Counted from the first letter of the stretch, positions 32,466 through 43,072 are shown. The stretch: DNA of 64,000 nt from Rhizobium grahamii CCGE 502 (GCF_000298315.2 NZ_AEYE02000005.1:186001-250000); one strand, 5' to 3'. Numbers and translations: made by a program. Notes: a model not told the origin generated them from the letters alone.

Positions 32466-33950
32466 TCAGATGTCGCTTGCCGCGTTCGACCAGAGATCGG
32501 AGGCTTCAGCGGCGGTCATGCGCCGCACCTCAGCCTCGTGGCGGCGGTTGGCGAAGAGTTCGCTCGCCATGATCTGGTCCGCGAGATCGGCTGGCAGAGA
32601 CAGGATCACGCGGGCGTCGCCGCCGTGGATACCGCCGAGTTCGCTCCGCTTTCCTGATATCATGCCGCCTGCCACCGTGTTGTTGGTGTCGGGGTCGATC
32701 AGGATGAAAGAGCCGGATGCCCGGTTCTGCTCATAAGGGTCGAAGATCGCCTGCTCGTCGAAGGCAAGGCGCACCTTGCCGATCGCGTTCATGTAGAGCG
32801 TGTCGACTGGAGCCCAGGCGCCCGTCTTCAGCTCAAGCTGCGCCACCGGCTGCACCTGCACGCGCTGGCGGCGGCTGCCGCTCTTCAGCCAGTAGCGCTT
32901 GCCGGCTTCGATGCCCTCGGGCTGCAGCGCGACGATCTGCGCGTCGAAGGACAGGCCGACCTGCGGCTGGCTGTCGATCGAGACGATCATGTCGCCGCGT
33001 GCAACATCCACTTGCCGGTCGAGAACCAGCGTGATTGCGTCGCCGGCAACGGCGGCGTTGCGGACGAGATCGAAGGTGACGATCTTGGTGACGTTGGCGA
33101 CCATGCCGGACGGCAGGATCATGACGCTGTCGCCCGGCTTGACGGAGCCGCCGGCAACCGTGCCCTGGTAGCCACGGAAGCTTTCGCCCGGGCGCGATAC
33201 GCGCTGCACCGAGAAGCGGAAGCCCGTCGCCTGCGACGAACGGACGGTGGCAAGCTCAAGCGTTTCGACCAGCGTCGGGCCGGCATACCACGGCATCGCT
33301 GCTTCGCCGGAGTAGACGACGTTCTCGCCCTTCAGCGCCGACATCGGGATCGCGGTGATCTGCTTGACGCCGAGCGACAGCGCGAATTCGCGAAACTCGT
33401 GCGTGATCTTGTCGAAGCCAGCGCGATCGTAGTTCGTCAGGTCGATCTTGTTGACGGCGAGCACAAACTGCTTGATGCCGAGCAGCGAGGCGATCGTCGC
33501 GTGGCGGCGCGTCTGTTCCAGAATGCCGGCGCGCGCATCGACGAGCAGCACGGCGAGATCGGCAGTGGAGGCGCCGGTTGCCATGTTGCGGGTGTACTGC
33601 TCGTGGCCTGGCGTGTCGGCAACGATAAAGGAGCGCTCGGTCGAGAAGTAGCGATAGGCGACATCGATGGTGATGCCCTGTTCGCGCTCGGCCTGCAGGC
33701 CGTCGAGCAACAATGCGAAGTCGGGCAGGCCGAGATCGTTCTGCTTGCCGGTGGAATCGCGCTGCAGCGTGGCGGCCTGGTCTTCCTTGACTGCCTTGGT
33801 GTCCCAGAGCAGGCGGCCGATCAGCGTGGACTTGCCATCATCGACGCTGCCGCAGGTGATGAGGCGCAGCGGTCGCGAGTCGCGGGTCGCCGTCGCGGGT
33901 TCTGCGGCGGGCACGGCGAGGGCGTGTGCGGCGGTTACGGCTGCGGTCAT
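32466..33950 (-). CDS. cysN: Sulfate adenylyltransferase subunit 1 (GTPase)
   Basis: The 494-residue GTPase subunit of ATP sulfurylase, which drives formation of adenosine 5'-phosphosulfate. Motifs: P-loop GSVDDGKS (residues 34-41), G3 DTPGHEQY, G4 NKID, then two beta-barrel domains. There is no C-terminal APS kinase domain, so it is CysN rather than the NodQ/CysNC fusion. The ATG at 33950 lies one base after the cysD stop; an upstream frame inside cysD is rejected. It is the last gene of cysHDN. Confidence 0.93.
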   Translation of the reverse strand: MTAAVTAAHALAVPAAEPATATRDSRPLRLITCGSVDDGKSTLIGRLLWDTKAVKEDQAATLQRDSTGKQNDLGLPDFALLLDGLQAEREQGITIDVAYRYFSTERSFIVADTPGHEQYTRNMATGASTADLAVLLVDARAGILEQTRRHATIASLLGIKQFVLAVNKIDLTNYDRAGFDKITHEFREFALSLGVKQITAIPMSALKGENVVYSGEAAMPWYAGPTLVETLELATVRSSQATGFRFSVQRVSRPGESFRGYQGTVAGGSVKPGDSVMILPSGMVANVTKIVTFDLVRNAAVAGDAITLVLDRQVDVARGDMIVSIDSQPQVGLSFDAQIVALQPEGIEAGKRYWLKSGSRRQRVQVQPVAQLELKTGAWAPVDTLYMNAIGKVRLAFDEQAIFDPYEQNRASGSFILIDPDTNNTVAGGMISGKRSELGGIHGGDARVILSLPADLADQIMASELFANRRHEAEVRRMTAAEASDLWSNAASDI

Positions 33951-33951
33951 C

Positions 33952-34905
33952 TCAGAAATATCCTTCACGCTTCTTCTTTTCCATGGAACCGGATTGGTCG
34001 CGGTCGATGGCGCGGCCCTGTCGTTCGGAAACCGTGGCGATTTCCAGCTCCGCGATGATGTCTTCAAGGGTGGTGGCGGTCGAGCGGATCGCGCCCGTCA
34101 GCGGGAAGCAGCCGAGTGTGCGGAAGCGGATGGAAGCTTCCTGCTTCGTTTCGCCGGGCAGCAGTTCAAGCCGCGGATCGGAGGCAGCAATCATCATGCC
34201 GTCGCGCTCCACATAGGGGCGCTTTGCCGCGAAATAGAGCGGCACGATCGGAATGTTTTCCGCCTGGATGTAGCGCCAGATGTCGACCTCGGTCCAGTTC
34301 GACAGCGGGAAGACGCGAACGCTTTCGCCCTTGCGGATCTGGCCGTTGTAGACGTTCCAGAGCTCAGGGCGCTGGTTGCGCGGATCCCAGCGATGGTCGG
34401 GCGTGCGGAACGAATAGATGCGCTCCTTGGCGCGGCTCGCCTCCTCGTCGCGGCGGGCACCGCCGAAGGCAGCGTCGAACTTTCCGGCGTCGAGCGCGTT
34501 GCGCAGCGCTTCCGTCTTCATGATGTCGGTATAGCGCGCCGACCCGTAGGTGAACGGCGTGATGTTTTCGGCAGCACCACGCGGATTGATGTGCTCGATC
34601 AGATCGAGATCGTACTTCTTCACGATCTCGTCGCGGAAGGTAATCATCTCCGCGAACTTCCAGCCGGTATTGACGTGCAGCAGCGGGAAGGGCACGCGGC
34701 CGGGATAGAACGCCTTACGCGCAAGATGCAGCAGGACCGACGAGTCCTTGCCGATCGAGTAGAGCATGACGGGCTTCTCGAACTCCGCGGCGACCTCACG
34801 GAAAATGTGGATCGCTTCGTTTTCAAGCGCCTTCAGATGTGGGTCGAGCGGCGGCTTGGCGCTCTGGGGATTGCTGAGTTCCGTATCCGGACGGCTATCG
34901 GGCAT
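33952..34905 (-). CDS. cysD: Sulfate adenylyltransferase subunit 2
   Basis: The 317-residue catalytic subunit of ATP sulfurylase, a PP-loop protein. The PP-loop is [13 protein letters not shown] (about residue 50-62), followed by [29 protein letters not shown] and the [12 protein letters not shown] segment of the family. It pairs with CysN, whose gene starts one base downstream. Length and motifs are complete. Confidence 0.95.
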   Translation of the reverse strand: MPDSRPDTELSNPQSAKPPLDPHLKALENEAIHIFREVAAEFEKPVMLYSIGKDSSVLLHLARKAFYPGRVPFPLLHVNTGWKFAEMITFRDEIVKKYDLDLIEHINPRGAAENITPFTYGSARYTDIMKTEALRNALDAGKFDAAFGGARRDEEASRAKERIYSFRTPDHRWDPRNQRPELWNVYNGQIRKGESVRVFPLSNWTEVDIWRYIQAENIPIVPLYFAAKRPYVERDGMMIAASDPRLELLPGETKQEASIRFRTLGCFPLTGAIRSTATTLEDIIAELEIATVSERQGRAIDRDQSGSMEKKKREGYF

Positions 34906-35017
34906 TTCTAACTCCAGACTTCGATCGTTCCAGAAAGGGAGGCATCCGGAACGAGGTGCATTTCAGACTTCGAGGAGCGCAGGCGAGGAGCCGCGCTCCG
35001 ATCCCGAAGTCGACGGG

Positions 35018-35764
35018 TTACTGTTGTGCGGCAATCGCCGAGGCTTCTTCAGCCACGTGCAGGCCGCATTCGCGCTTTTCGTCCTGTTCCCACCACCAGC
35101 GGCCGGCACGCTCCGGCTCGCCGGGCTTGATCGCCCGCGTGCACGGTTCGCAACCGATCGAGGGGTAGCCACGGGCATGCAGCGGATTGACCGGCACGCT
35201 GTTGTCGGCGACGTAGGCCTTGATGACGTCGATGTCCCAATCGGCCAGCGGGTTGACCTTCAACAGGTGGCGCTCGGCGTCATACTCGGCAAACGGCGTC
35301 TCCGCGCGGTTGGTCGATTGGCCGCGGCGCAGACCGGTGATCCAGATGGTTGCCCCATCAAGTGCGCGCGCAAGTGGCTTCAGCTTGCGCACGCCACAAC
35401 AGGCATGCCTGGCCTCGACGCTCTCGTAGAAACCGTTGAGGCCATATTTCGCGGCATAGGCGTCAATGTCGGCCTGTTCCGGTTCGTAGCGGCTGATGTG
35501 GATGTCGTATTGCTTCTCGGTCTCGTCGATCAGCGCGAGCGTTTCCGGAAACAGGCGTCCGGTCTGCAGCGTCGCGACGTCGATCGGCAGGCGATGATTG
35601 CCGATCTCGGCCGTGATCACTTGATCCTCGATGCCGAGGGAGGTGGTGAAGACAACGCGGCCGCCAAGACCGGCAACGAGCGACAGACGCCCGGCAAGGT
35701 CAAGGCTTGCGAGTTTCGCGTTCAGCGTTTCCGCTTCAGCGTTTGGATTGGCAGCAACAGTCAT
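35018..35764 (-). CDS. cysH: Phosphoadenylyl-/adenylyl-sulfate reductase (APS reductase type)
   Basis: A 248-residue assimilatory reductase that makes sulfite from APS (or PAPS). It has the paired cysteines Cys122-Cys123 (RHACCGVRK) and Cys205-x2-Cys208 (GCEPC), which bind a [4Fe-4S] cluster and mark the APS-using group, plus the catalytic Cys233 in KRECGLH near the C-terminus. The ATG at 35764 gives the usual length; the frame upstream runs into the intergenic region. It is first in the cysHDN operon and divergent from an Rrf2 regulator. Confidence 0.93.
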   Translation of the reverse strand: MTVAANPNAEAETLNAKLASLDLAGRLSLVAGLGGRVVFTTSLGIEDQVITAEIGNHRLPIDVATLQTGRLFPETLALIDETEKQYDIHISRYEPEQADIDAYAAKYGLNGFYESVEARHACCGVRKLKPLARALDGATIWITGLRRGQSTNRAETPFAEYDAERHLLKVNPLADWDIDVIKAYVADNSVPVNPLHARGYPSIGCEPCTRAIKPGEPERAGRWWWEQDEKRECGLHVAEEASAIAAQQ

Positions 35765-36176
35765 GGGGATCCTGTCCTTGATGTTGGCCGGAGTATCGCA
35801 GGTCGGGCTTGGATCGGACAGAAAAACGGATTTCGAAAGCGGGCGCGATAGGAGCAAATATCTCTCCCCGGCCGCTGCAATGCGGAAAAGCAGCCGCGCC
35901 AGCGATGGTGCGCAGCGGCCAAACTAATTGTCTATTGATTTAGTAGAGTAACACGTTGCCTGTCAATCGGAAATGTGAATTGATGACATCTGGGACGCAT
36001 TTTGGCGTAAATTTCGACTATTGGCCGAGGGTGAAAAAACAAGGCCAAAAACCTTGTCTCTCAAGGGTTTCGCCGAGTTGTTCAAATTCCGTTCATGCGG
36101 CGCATGCCATAGAGGCAGAATAGAGCTTGCGGTGGGCTCGTGATTCCGCCCGCCATGTGTGTGTCGACGGTCAAAG
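35765..36176. promoter_or_regulatory. Divergent promoter region of cysHDN and Rrf2 regulator
   Basis: A 412-base region without genes between two divergent starts. An imperfect palindrome at 35931-35947 (TCTATTGATTTAGTAGA, arms TCTA/TAGA with further pairing inside) lies in an AT-rich stretch that stands out from the surrounding GC-rich DNA. It is a plausible Rrf2-type operator. The remainder shows nothing that I can assign. Confidence 0.45.
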
Positions 36177-36623
36177 ATGATTACGCAGAAGGCAAAATAT
36201 GCGCTAAGGGCGCTGGCAGTATTGGCGGCAGCCGATGACGGCGAGCCGGTGATGATTTCCGACATTGCGGCGCAGCAGAAAATCCCGAAGAAGTTCCTCG
36301 AACAGATCCTTCTTGACCTCAAGCATCAGGGTATCGTCGTCAGTCGCCGCGGCAAGACGGGTGGATACCTGCTGCTGAAGCCGGCCGACATGATCACCTT
36401 CGGCGAGGTACTCCGCATCATCGACGGACCGATCGCGCCGCTTCCCTGCCTCTCGATCACCGCTTACCGCAAGTGTGATGATTGCGACGGCGAGCAGAAC
36501 TGCGAGATTCGCCATGTCTTCGCCAAGGTGGCTGATGCGACCCGCAAGGTGCTATTCTCCACGACCATCGCCGATGCTGTCGCGCCGGCAAAGGTGGCGC
36601 AGGTCACCCGCCTGCTCGCCTAG
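36177..36623 (+). CDS. Rrf2-family transcriptional regulator
   Basis: A 148-residue winged-helix regulator. The N-terminal domain has ITQKAKYALRALAVLA and the recognition region KIPKKFLEQILLDLKHQGIV with SRRGKTGGYLL, all typical of Rrf2. Cysteines at 91, 100, 103 and 109 (within KCDDCDGEQNC) could hold an iron-sulfur cluster, as in IscR and RsrR. Divergent orientation from cysHDN suggests control of sulfur assimilation, as with CymR and related Rrf2 proteins. The ATG at 36177 is chosen because the family starts there. Confidence 0.9.
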   Translation: MITQKAKYALRALAVLAAADDGEPVMISDIAAQQKIPKKFLEQILLDLKHQGIVVSRRGKTGGYLLLKPADMITFGEVLRIIDGPIAPLPCLSITAYRKCDDCDGEQNCEIRHVFAKVADATRKVLFSTTIADAVAPAKVAQVTRLLA

Positions 36624-37981
36624 GACGCACCCTGATCGACGGCCACCTTGTGCTCAGCGGCCCGCCGTGCGCGAATGGCTGCGGCAATAAAGACGCGCGA
36701 CAGCCCATGATATAGCGGCTCGCGTGATAGCAGCCGCGAGGTGACGTAGCCGATCATCGAAACCGCCATGATCGGGATCACCGCCTGATGATCCCCGGTC
36801 ATTTCCAAGATGATCACGAAAGCGGTCATCGGCGCCTGCACCACCCCGGCAAAGTAGCCCGCCATGCCGAGAATTGCCGCGAGTGCGATGCTGCTGCCGA
36901 CCAGTGTACCAACAGTGCTCCCGAACCCGGCGCCAACCGCAAGCGACGGTGCAAAAATGCCGCCGGGGATGCCCGACATCATGGACAGAAAGCTCGCGAC
37001 CAGCTTTTCGACAAAGAAAAACAGCGGCAGCGCTTGCCCCTCGACCGCGCCCTTTGCCTGCTCATAGCCGGTGCCGAAGGTCATGCCGCCCGAGGCGACG
37101 CCGATGACGGCGATGACGAAGCCGCACGCGCCGGCGAGGCAGAGCATCCTCATCAAAGGCTGCGGTTGTGCCCACCGCCGGATGCGCTGGCCGACATGCA
37201 GCGCCAGCCCACTGAACGCAGCTCCGAGCGCTCCGCCGCCGACACCGCAGATCAACACCAGGCTCCAATCCGCCAGCGTTAGCGGGACGACGGAGGTCGA
37301 ACCAAAATAGTTGTAGCTGCCGGCGAGGCCGAGGGCAGCGAGGCCCGAAAGGATTACGGCCGTCAAGACTATGCCGTTGGCGCGCGATTCGTAGGTCCGG
37401 CCCATTTCTTCGATCGCGAAGACGATACCGGCGAGCGGCGTGTTGAAGGCAGCGGCGATACCGGCAGCCGATCCGGCAAGGATAAGCCCTCGCGCCTGCG
37501 CCATGCCGCCAAAGCGCGCAACGGCCAGCATGATCGAAGCGCCGACCTGCACGGTCGGCCCCTCGCGCCCGATCGACGCTCCGCTGAACAAGCCAAGCAC
37601 CGTCAGCACGATCTTGCCAAGGGCAATCCGCAGGGACAGCAGCCGCGACCGGTCGGCCTCGTCATGCAAGTGCCGCGCGGCTATCGCCTGCGGAATGCCG
37701 CTGCCCTGCGAGTTCGGAAATAGCGTCGCGGCAATGTAGGCAGAGAGAACGAAGCCGATTGGAGTGATCAGCAAAGGCAGCAGGAACGACCATTCGCTTG
37801 ACGTGGTGATCGAGGCGAACGCTTTCTGCGCCATATCGGCGAGCCGCGCGAAACCAACGCTGATGACGCCGATCGCCAAGGCGCCGCACCAGAACACCAG
37901 CCGCGGACGCCAAAGCGAGAAGGAACCCCAGAACACGCGTGATCGTCGAAGGAGCTTCGATCTTCTGTAAGGCGAGAGCAT
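36620..37981 (-). CDS. ClC-family chloride channel / chloride-proton antiporter
   Basis: A 453-residue inner-membrane protein with about ten to twelve membrane helices. ClC selectivity motifs are present in modified form: GSGIPQ (about residue 97), GREGPTVQVGA (about 140), and GIFAPSLAVGAGFG (about 345). The ATG at 37981 has AGGAATGAC upstream; the 12 residues further up are rejected. No C-terminal CBS domains are present. The stop overlaps that of the Rrf2 gene by 4 bases, the two converging. Confidence 0.92.
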   Translation of the reverse strand: MLSPYRRSKLLRRSRVFWGSFSLWRPRLVFWCGALAIGVISVGFARLADMAQKAFASITTSSEWSFLLPLLITPIGFVLSAYIAATLFPNSQGSGIPQAIAARHLHDEADRSRLLSLRIALGKIVLTVLGLFSGASIGREGPTVQVGASIMLAVARFGGMAQARGLILAGSAAGIAAAFNTPLAGIVFAIEEMGRTYESRANGIVLTAVILSGLAALGLAGSYNYFGSTSVVPLTLADWSLVLICGVGGGALGAAFSGLALHVGQRIRRWAQPQPLMRMLCLAGACGFVIAVIGVASGGMTFGTGYEQAKGAVEGQALPLFFFVEKLVASFLSMMSGIPGGIFAPSLAVGAGFGSTVGTLVGSSIALAAILGMAGYFAGVVQAPMTAFVIILEMTGDHQAVIPIMAVSMIGYVTSRLLSREPLYHGLSRVFIAAAIRARRAAEHKVAVDQGAS

Positions 37982-38226
37982 GTCATTCCTGCGGGCGTTG
38001 TTGGGAGGAATTCTCAAGCCCTTATCTGCGCCATGTCGCGCCCTTGCAAGGCCGGGGATGCCTCAGTGGGTACGCTGACGATGAGTGAGCGTGTCCGGCG
38101 TTGCGTTGACGTGGCCGTCGAACGGATACCGATAGGCTCCGCGCCGCTTCAAGATTCGGTGAGATAGCTTTCCATTGCTTGGCGCTATGCCAATTCGCCC
38201 CTGTCCTGAGGTAGGGAGAAACGAAC

Positions 38227-38613
38227 ATGCGTCTCATGAACTCGAAACGGATGGCAATTGGTGTGGCCCTCGCGCTGAGCTTGGCGACGGGAGCCGCCGC
38301 TCACCATGGCTGGTCATGGGCCGAGGGTGAGCAGACGGAACTGCGCGGCACCATCGAAAAGGTCACGATGGGCGGCCCGCACCCGACGCTCGATGTCGCG
38401 ACTGCCGCCGACGGCCTCTGGCTCGTCGAACTCGGCAATCCCCGGCAGACCGAACGCTCGGGCTTCGTCGAAGGCTCGGCGAAGAAGGGCGATCCGATCA
38501 TCGTCCTTGGAAACCGCTCACAGAAGGCCGACGAGAAGCGGATGAAGGCCGTACGGATTACCGTCGCCGACAAGCGCTACGACATCTATCCGGAACGGAT
38601 CCAGACGAACTAA
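38227..38613 (+). CDS. Exported DUF6152-like protein
   Basis: A 128-residue protein with a Sec signal peptide (RMAIGVALALSLATGAAAHH) and a mature N-terminus HHGWSW that resembles DUF6152 proteins and could bind a metal. The body is a small beta-barrel (TELRGTIEKVTMGGPHPTLD). GGGAGAAA lies upstream of the ATG. It is followed after 3 bases by a membrane protein gene, so the pair probably acts together at the cell envelope. Confidence 0.78.
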   Translation: MRLMNSKRMAIGVALALSLATGAAAHHGWSWAEGEQTELRGTIEKVTMGGPHPTLDVATAADGLWLVELGNPRQTERSGFVEGSAKKGDPIIVLGNRSQKADEKRMKAVRITVADKRYDIYPERIQTN

Positions 38614-38616
38614 GCG

Positions 38617-39093
38617 ATGGTGATCGAGTTCCTGGAATGGCTCGCCGCAACCCCGCTGTCGTCAGGGCTGCGGCGCTCGGCGCTTGTCTATATGGCGGTC
38701 AACGCCGCCCATATCCTTTCGATCGGGCTGCTGATCGGGGCGATCCTGCCGCTGGATCTGCGACTGATGGGCTTGTTCGGCTCGGTGCCGCTGTCAGTGC
38801 TTGGCCCGTTCCTTTCGCGGGCCGCAGCTGTCGGGCTTGTGGGCGCTGTCATCACCGGCTTTGCCCTTTTCAGCGTCAAGCCGATCGAATACGCCGAAAA
38901 TCCGGCCTTCCTGGCGAAGCTGGCGTTACTGGTGCTCGGCATTTTGAACGCGGCCGCGGTCCATACGCAGGCAGCTTGGCGACGGGCCGTGTCAGGCTCC
39001 GCGCCCGCCTTCGGCTTGCGCCTGCAGGCGGGCCTCTCAGCAGCGGTGTGGATGTCCGCGTTGCTTGCCGGCCGCTGGATCGGCTTCGTCTGA
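38617..39093 (+). CDS. Four-helix membrane protein (DUF6644-like)
   Basis: A 158-residue protein with about four membrane segments (near residues 25-50, 65-85, 95-115 and 135-155) containing AHILSIGLLIGAILPLDLRL, a pattern found in DUF2214/DUF6644-type membrane proteins that accompany DUF6152 genes. A possible heme or redox role has been suggested for related families from conserved histidines, but here it is only inference. Confidence 0.72.
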   Translation: MVIEFLEWLAATPLSSGLRRSALVYMAVNAAHILSIGLLIGAILPLDLRLMGLFGSVPLSVLGPFLSRAAAVGLVGAVITGFALFSVKPIEYAENPAFLAKLALLVLGILNAAAVHTQAAWRRAVSGSAPAFGLRLQAGLSAAVWMSALLAGRWIGFV

Positions 39094-39108
39094 TGGCGGT
39101 CGGCAGTT

Positions 39109-40761
39109 CTACCGATCGCTAACTTCCCAGCGTGGGTTGACCCACGGCTCCTGGTTAGCGCGCGGCAGCGGCTGCTTGCCGAGGATATGGTCGGCCGCCT
39201 TCTCGCCGGTCATGATCGAGGGCCCATTGAGGTTGCCGTAAGTGACATGCGGGAAGATCGAGGAGTCCGCGACGCGCAGGCCATCGACGCCGATGACACG
39301 CGTCTCGGGATCGACAACCGCCATCGGGTCGGTCTTCGCACCCATTTTGCAGGTGCCGCAGGGGTGATAGGCGCTTTCCAGATGCTCGCGCAGGAAGGCG
39401 TCGATCTCCTCGTCGGTCTGCACGTTCTCGCCCGGCTGGATCTCCGGTCCGCGATACTGGTCGAAAGCCTTCTGGCCGAAAAGCTCGCGGGTGAGCCGCA
39501 CGCAATGGCGGAATTTCTCCCAGTCCTCGGGATGGCTCATGTAGTTGAAGCGGATGACCGGATCGTCCTTCGGGTCCGAGGAAGCCAGCGTGACGTTACC
39601 GCGCGACTTCGACAGATTGTAGCCAACATGCACCTGGAAACCGTGACTCTTGGCGGCCGCCTTGCCGTCATAGCTGATCGCCACCGGCAGGAAGTGGTAC
39701 TGGATATCAGGCTGCTTGACGCCCGGCGCCGAGCGCAGGAAGGCGCAAGCCTCGAACTGGTTCGAGGTGCCGAGCCCCGATTTCGTGAACATCCATTGCG
39801 CGCCGGCAACCCCCTGCCAGAACCACGGAAGCCAGGAATAGAGCGACACCGGCTTGGTGCTGACCTGCTGGAAGTAGAATTCCATGTGGTCCTGCAGGTT
39901 GGCGCCGACGCCCGGCCGGTCTGCCTTTACCTCGATGCCCATGTCCCGCAGATGCGCACCGGGCCCGATGCCTGAGAGCATCAGCAGCTTCGGCGAATTG
40001 AAGGAGGAGGCCGAAACGATGACTTCGCGATTGGCCTTGACGATCTCGACCTTGCCGCCGCGCTCGATCTCGACACCAACAGCGCGGCCGTTCTCGATGA
40101 CCACCTTCTGGGCGTGGCCATAGACGACCTCGACATTCGGCCGCTTCAGCGCCGGCTTCAAATAGGCTGACGCAGCCGACCAGCGGCGTCCGCCGAAAAT
40201 CGTCTGCTCCATCAGCCCGAAGCCTTCCTGCTTCGAGCCGTTGTAATCCTCAGTCGTTTCGAAGCCTGCCTGCTTGCCTGCTTCGACGAAGGCGCGAAAC
40301 AGCGGATTGCGGAAGACGCCACGCTGGACGTGCAGCGGCCCATTGGTGCCGCGCCAGCCTTCCTCGCCGCCGTGGCTGTGTTCCATCCGCTTGAAATAGG
40401 GGAGAACGTCGGCATAGGCCCAGCCCTGCGCGCCGAGCTCTTCCCAGCGGTTATAATCCTCGGCGTGGCCGCGCACATAGACCATGCCGTTGATCGAGGA
40501 GGAGCCACCGATCACCTTGCCGCGCGGCGCGGTGATGCGCCGGTTGTTGAGGTGAGGCTCGGGCTCGGAGAGATAGCCCCAGTTGTAGCGCTTCATGCTC
40601 ATCGGCCAGGCAAGGGCGGCCGGCATCTGGATGAACGGCCCGAAATCGGAACCGCCCGCCTCGATGACGATGACGGTGTTCTTGCCGTCTTCCGAAAGCC
40701 GGTAGGCAAGTGCCGAGCCCGCCGAGCCGGAGCCGATGATGACGAAATCTGCTTGCTGCAT
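39109..40761 (-). CDS. betA: Choline dehydrogenase
   Basis: A 550-residue GMC-family flavoprotein that oxidises choline to betaine aldehyde at the membrane. The FAD site is [18 protein letters not shown] at the N-terminus, the GMC signatures include [18 protein letters not shown] and [15 protein letters not shown], and the C-terminal active-site part has [10 protein letters not shown] and [11 protein letters not shown]. It is the last gene of betIBA, 106 bases after betB. Confidence 0.94.
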   Translation of the reverse strand: MQQADFVIIGSGSAGSALAYRLSEDGKNTVIVIEAGGSDFGPFIQMPAALAWPMSMKRYNWGYLSEPEPHLNNRRITAPRGKVIGGSSSINGMVYVRGHAEDYNRWEELGAQGWAYADVLPYFKRMEHSHGGEEGWRGTNGPLHVQRGVFRNPLFRAFVEAGKQAGFETTEDYNGSKQEGFGLMEQTIFGGRRWSAASAYLKPALKRPNVEVVYGHAQKVVIENGRAVGVEIERGGKVEIVKANREVIVSASSFNSPKLLMLSGIGPGAHLRDMGIEVKADRPGVGANLQDHMEFYFQQVSTKPVSLYSWLPWFWQGVAGAQWMFTKSGLGTSNQFEACAFLRSAPGVKQPDIQYHFLPVAISYDGKAAAKSHGFQVHVGYNLSKSRGNVTLASSDPKDDPVIRFNYMSHPEDWEKFRHCVRLTRELFGQKAFDQYRGPEIQPGENVQTDEEIDAFLREHLESAYHPCGTCKMGAKTDPMAVVDPETRVIGVDGLRVADSSIFPHVTYGNLNGPSIMTGEKAADHILGKQPLPRANQEPWVNPRWEVSDR

Positions 40762-40867
40762 GATGTGCTTCTTTTCCGATTCCGCGCCTCACCCTCGGAT
40801 TGGCCGCAGAGCCGATCGGGACGAGGCGAAATTGAATGCTACCTGCCGGGACTGGCTGCCTGCTGCC

Positions 40868-42337
40868 TCAATACGGCGCCTGCACCGGCCCCATGCCGAC
40901 ATAAACCGTCTTTAGTTCCGAATAGTGCTCCAGCGCGGCCAGCGAATTCTCGCGTCCGAAGCCTGACTGTTTGGAGCCGCCGAACGGGATTTCGACAGGG
41001 CAGAGATTGTAGGTGTTGATCCACAGCGTGCCGGCCTCGAGCTGGTCGACGACGCGATGGCCGCGCGTCAGGTCTGATGTGAAGACGCCGGCGGAGAGGC
41101 CGAATTCGGTCGCGTTGCCGCGTGCGATCACCTCGGCCTCGTCGTCGAAATCGAGCACGCACATGACAGGTCCGAAGATCTCCTCGCGAGCGATCGTCAT
41201 CTCGTCGGTGACGTCGGCAAACACGGTCGGCTGCACGTAATAGCCTTCGCCGGAGACATTGTTCGGGATGCCGCCGCCGGTCACGAGCGTGGCGCCCTCG
41301 GCCTTGCCCTTCTCGATGTAGGAGAGGACCTTGTCGCGCTGTGCCCAGGAGACCATCGGCCCGAGCTGCGTTGCCTCGTCCATTGGATCGCCGATCGCGA
41401 TCGCCTCTGTGCGGGCCTTCAGCCGCTTCAGGAATTCAGCCTTGATCTTCCGCTGCACGAAGACGCGGGTGCCGTTCGAGCAGACCTGGCCGGTCGAGTA
41501 GAAATTGCCGAGCATGGCACCACCGACGGCGCTGTCGATGTCGGCGTCGTCAAAGACGATCAATGGCGACTTGCCGCCAAGCTCCATGGTGACGTGCTTG
41601 AGGCTGCCGGCAGCCGCCGCCGCGACCTTGCGGCCGGTCGGCACAGAGCCGGTCAGCGACACCTTGGCGACATCAGGGTGGTTGACCAGCAGCGGCCCCG
41701 TTTCGCGATCGCCCTGGATGACGTTGTACAGCCCCTTCGGCAGGCCGGCTTCGTGCAGGATTTCGGCGATGGCGAGCGCGCCGAGCGGCGTATTTTCCGA
41801 AGGCTTGAAAACCATGGCATTGCCGGCGGCAAGCGCCGGCGCGCCCTTCCAGCAGGCGATCTGCTGCGGATAGTTCCAGGCGCCGATGCCGACGCAGACC
41901 CCGAGCGGCACGCGCTTGGTGTAGGCGAAATCGCCGCCGAGCGGGATGTAGGAACCATTGAGGCCGGCAGCCGCGATGCCGCCGAAGAACTCGAAGCTGT
42001 CGGCCCCCGATGTCGGGTCGGCGACGATCGTTTCCTGGATCGGCTTGCCGGTATCGAGCGTTTCCAGTTCGGAGAGCTCACGATTGCGCTCGCGGATCAG
42101 GTCGGCGGCGCGCTTCAGGATGCGGCCGCGCGCCGTCGGGCTCATCGCCGCCCATTCCGGCTGGGCGCGCTTGGCCGATGCGATTGCCCTTTCGACGATG
42201 GCGGGCGTTGCCGCGTGCAGCCGGGCGATGACCTCGCCGGTCGCCGGATAGATGCTTTCGATGACGCTACCGGCTTCATCTTCGACATATTCGCCGTCGA
42301 TGAAATGGGAGGCTTTCGGCTGGGCTCTGAGGGTCAC
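40868..42337 (-). CDS. betB: Betaine aldehyde dehydrogenase
   Basis: A 489-residue NAD(P)-dependent aldehyde dehydrogenase producing the osmoprotectant glycine betaine. The catalytic glutamate is in [12 protein letters not shown] and the catalytic cysteine in [29 protein letters not shown] is the cofactor region. The first codons overlap the end of betI by 4 bases (ATGA), so both are coupled. Length is that of E. coli BetB. Confidence 0.95.
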   Translation of the reverse strand: MTLRAQPKASHFIDGEYVEDEAGSVIESIYPATGEVIARLHAATPAIVERAIASAKRAQPEWAAMSPTARGRILKRAADLIRERNRELSELETLDTGKPIQETIVADPTSGADSFEFFGGIAAAGLNGSYIPLGGDFAYTKRVPLGVCVGIGAWNYPQQIACWKGAPALAAGNAMVFKPSENTPLGALAIAEILHEAGLPKGLYNVIQGDRETGPLLVNHPDVAKVSLTGSVPTGRKVAAAAAGSLKHVTMELGGKSPLIVFDDADIDSAVGGAMLGNFYSTGQVCSNGTRVFVQRKIKAEFLKRLKARTEAIAIGDPMDEATQLGPMVSWAQRDKVLSYIEKGKAEGATLVTGGGIPNNVSGEGYYVQPTVFADVTDEMTIAREEIFGPVMCVLDFDDEAEVIARGNATEFGLSAGVFTSDLTRGHRVVDQLEAGTLWINTYNLCPVEIPFGGSKQSGFGRENSLAALEHYSELKTVYVGMGPVQAPY

Positions 42338-42933
42338 TGGATCTGTCCTTTCGCAAGGGCGGCAAGCTGTGAATGGATGTAGTCTTCGGTAAGCGAGATC
42401 GATGCCTCTATGCTGACAGGCGCAGACCTCAGACTTTGGCGGATATAGAGCCCGTCGATCATCGCAGCCGCGCCTTCGGCGATGCGTTCTGCGGCATCGC
42501 CAGGGCAGAGTGCTTTCAGGTTGGCGACGAGGTTCGACCGCAGACGGCGGGCGTAAATGACGAGGAAACGCCGCGTCTCTTCGGAGCGCTGCGCTTCGGC
42601 ATAGAAGGCGAGCCAGGCGGCAATCGTTGCCGGCGCGAACTGGTCGGCCTGGAAGCTGACGCGGATCACGGCGGAGATCTTTGCGCGGGGTGTATTCACC
42701 GCCTTCAGCGCCGTCACCGCATCGTCGCGCAGCTGCTTTAGAAGGGAGCGGATCGTCTCGATCAGCAGCTGTTCCTTGCTGCCGAAGTAATGATGCGCCA
42801 GCGCCGGCGATACACCGGCCTGCCGGGCAATTTCGGACATGGTGACGGTCAGCGAGCCGTGATCGCCGATCACGCGCAGCGCGGCATCGACGAGCGCCTT
42901 GCGGCGAACCGGCTCCATTCCGACCTTGGGCAT
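42334..42933 (-). CDS. betI: TetR-family repressor of choline-to-betaine genes
   Basis: A 199-residue repressor. The TetR helix-turn-helix ([20 protein letters not shown], about residues 29-48) and the N-terminal [18 protein letters not shown] are characteristic of BetI. It senses choline in characterised relatives, releasing its operator. A perfect palindrome lies 33-53 bases upstream. It is directly coupled to betB; no choline sulfatase (betC) gene is present between them. Confidence 0.93.
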   Translation of the reverse strand: MPKVGMEPVRRKALVDAALRVIGDHGSLTVTMSEIARQAGVSPALAHHYFGSKEQLLIETIRSLLKQLRDDAVTALKAVNTPRAKISAVIRVSFQADQFAPATIAAWLAFYAEAQRSEETRRFLVIYARRLRSNLVANLKALCPGDAAERIAEGAAAMIDGLYIRQSLRSAPVSIEASISLTEDYIHSQLAALAKGQIQ

Positions 42934-42966
42934 CGCATCACTCCATGAAGATGCCCAATTATAATT

Positions 42967-42986
42967 TTGATTGACTGATCAATCAA
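42967..42986. promoter_or_regulatory. BetI operator (perfect palindrome)
   Basis: TTGATTGACTGATCAATCAA: 8-base arms with a 4-base centre, 34 bases upstream of the betI start. The position, overlapping the expected promoter, and resemblance to known BetI sites rich in ATTGA/TCAAT make it the probable autoregulatory operator. The divergent HdeD-like gene could also be affected. Confidence 0.75.
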
Positions 42987-43072
42987 TAAAAATTTGAAAG
43001 GGCTTGAAAAGGCTAACCCCTTCCAATTCCCCGTTTTTGCGGCATACTCGGTTACCAACCAGGAGGTGTGCC

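Noticed and set aside
33012-34911. Long plus-strand open frames (348 and 414 residues) opposite cysN and cysD
   Set aside because: They are shadows of the cys genes: the minus-strand frames carry clear CysN and CysD motifs, and the plus-strand translations are low-complexity and arginine-rich.
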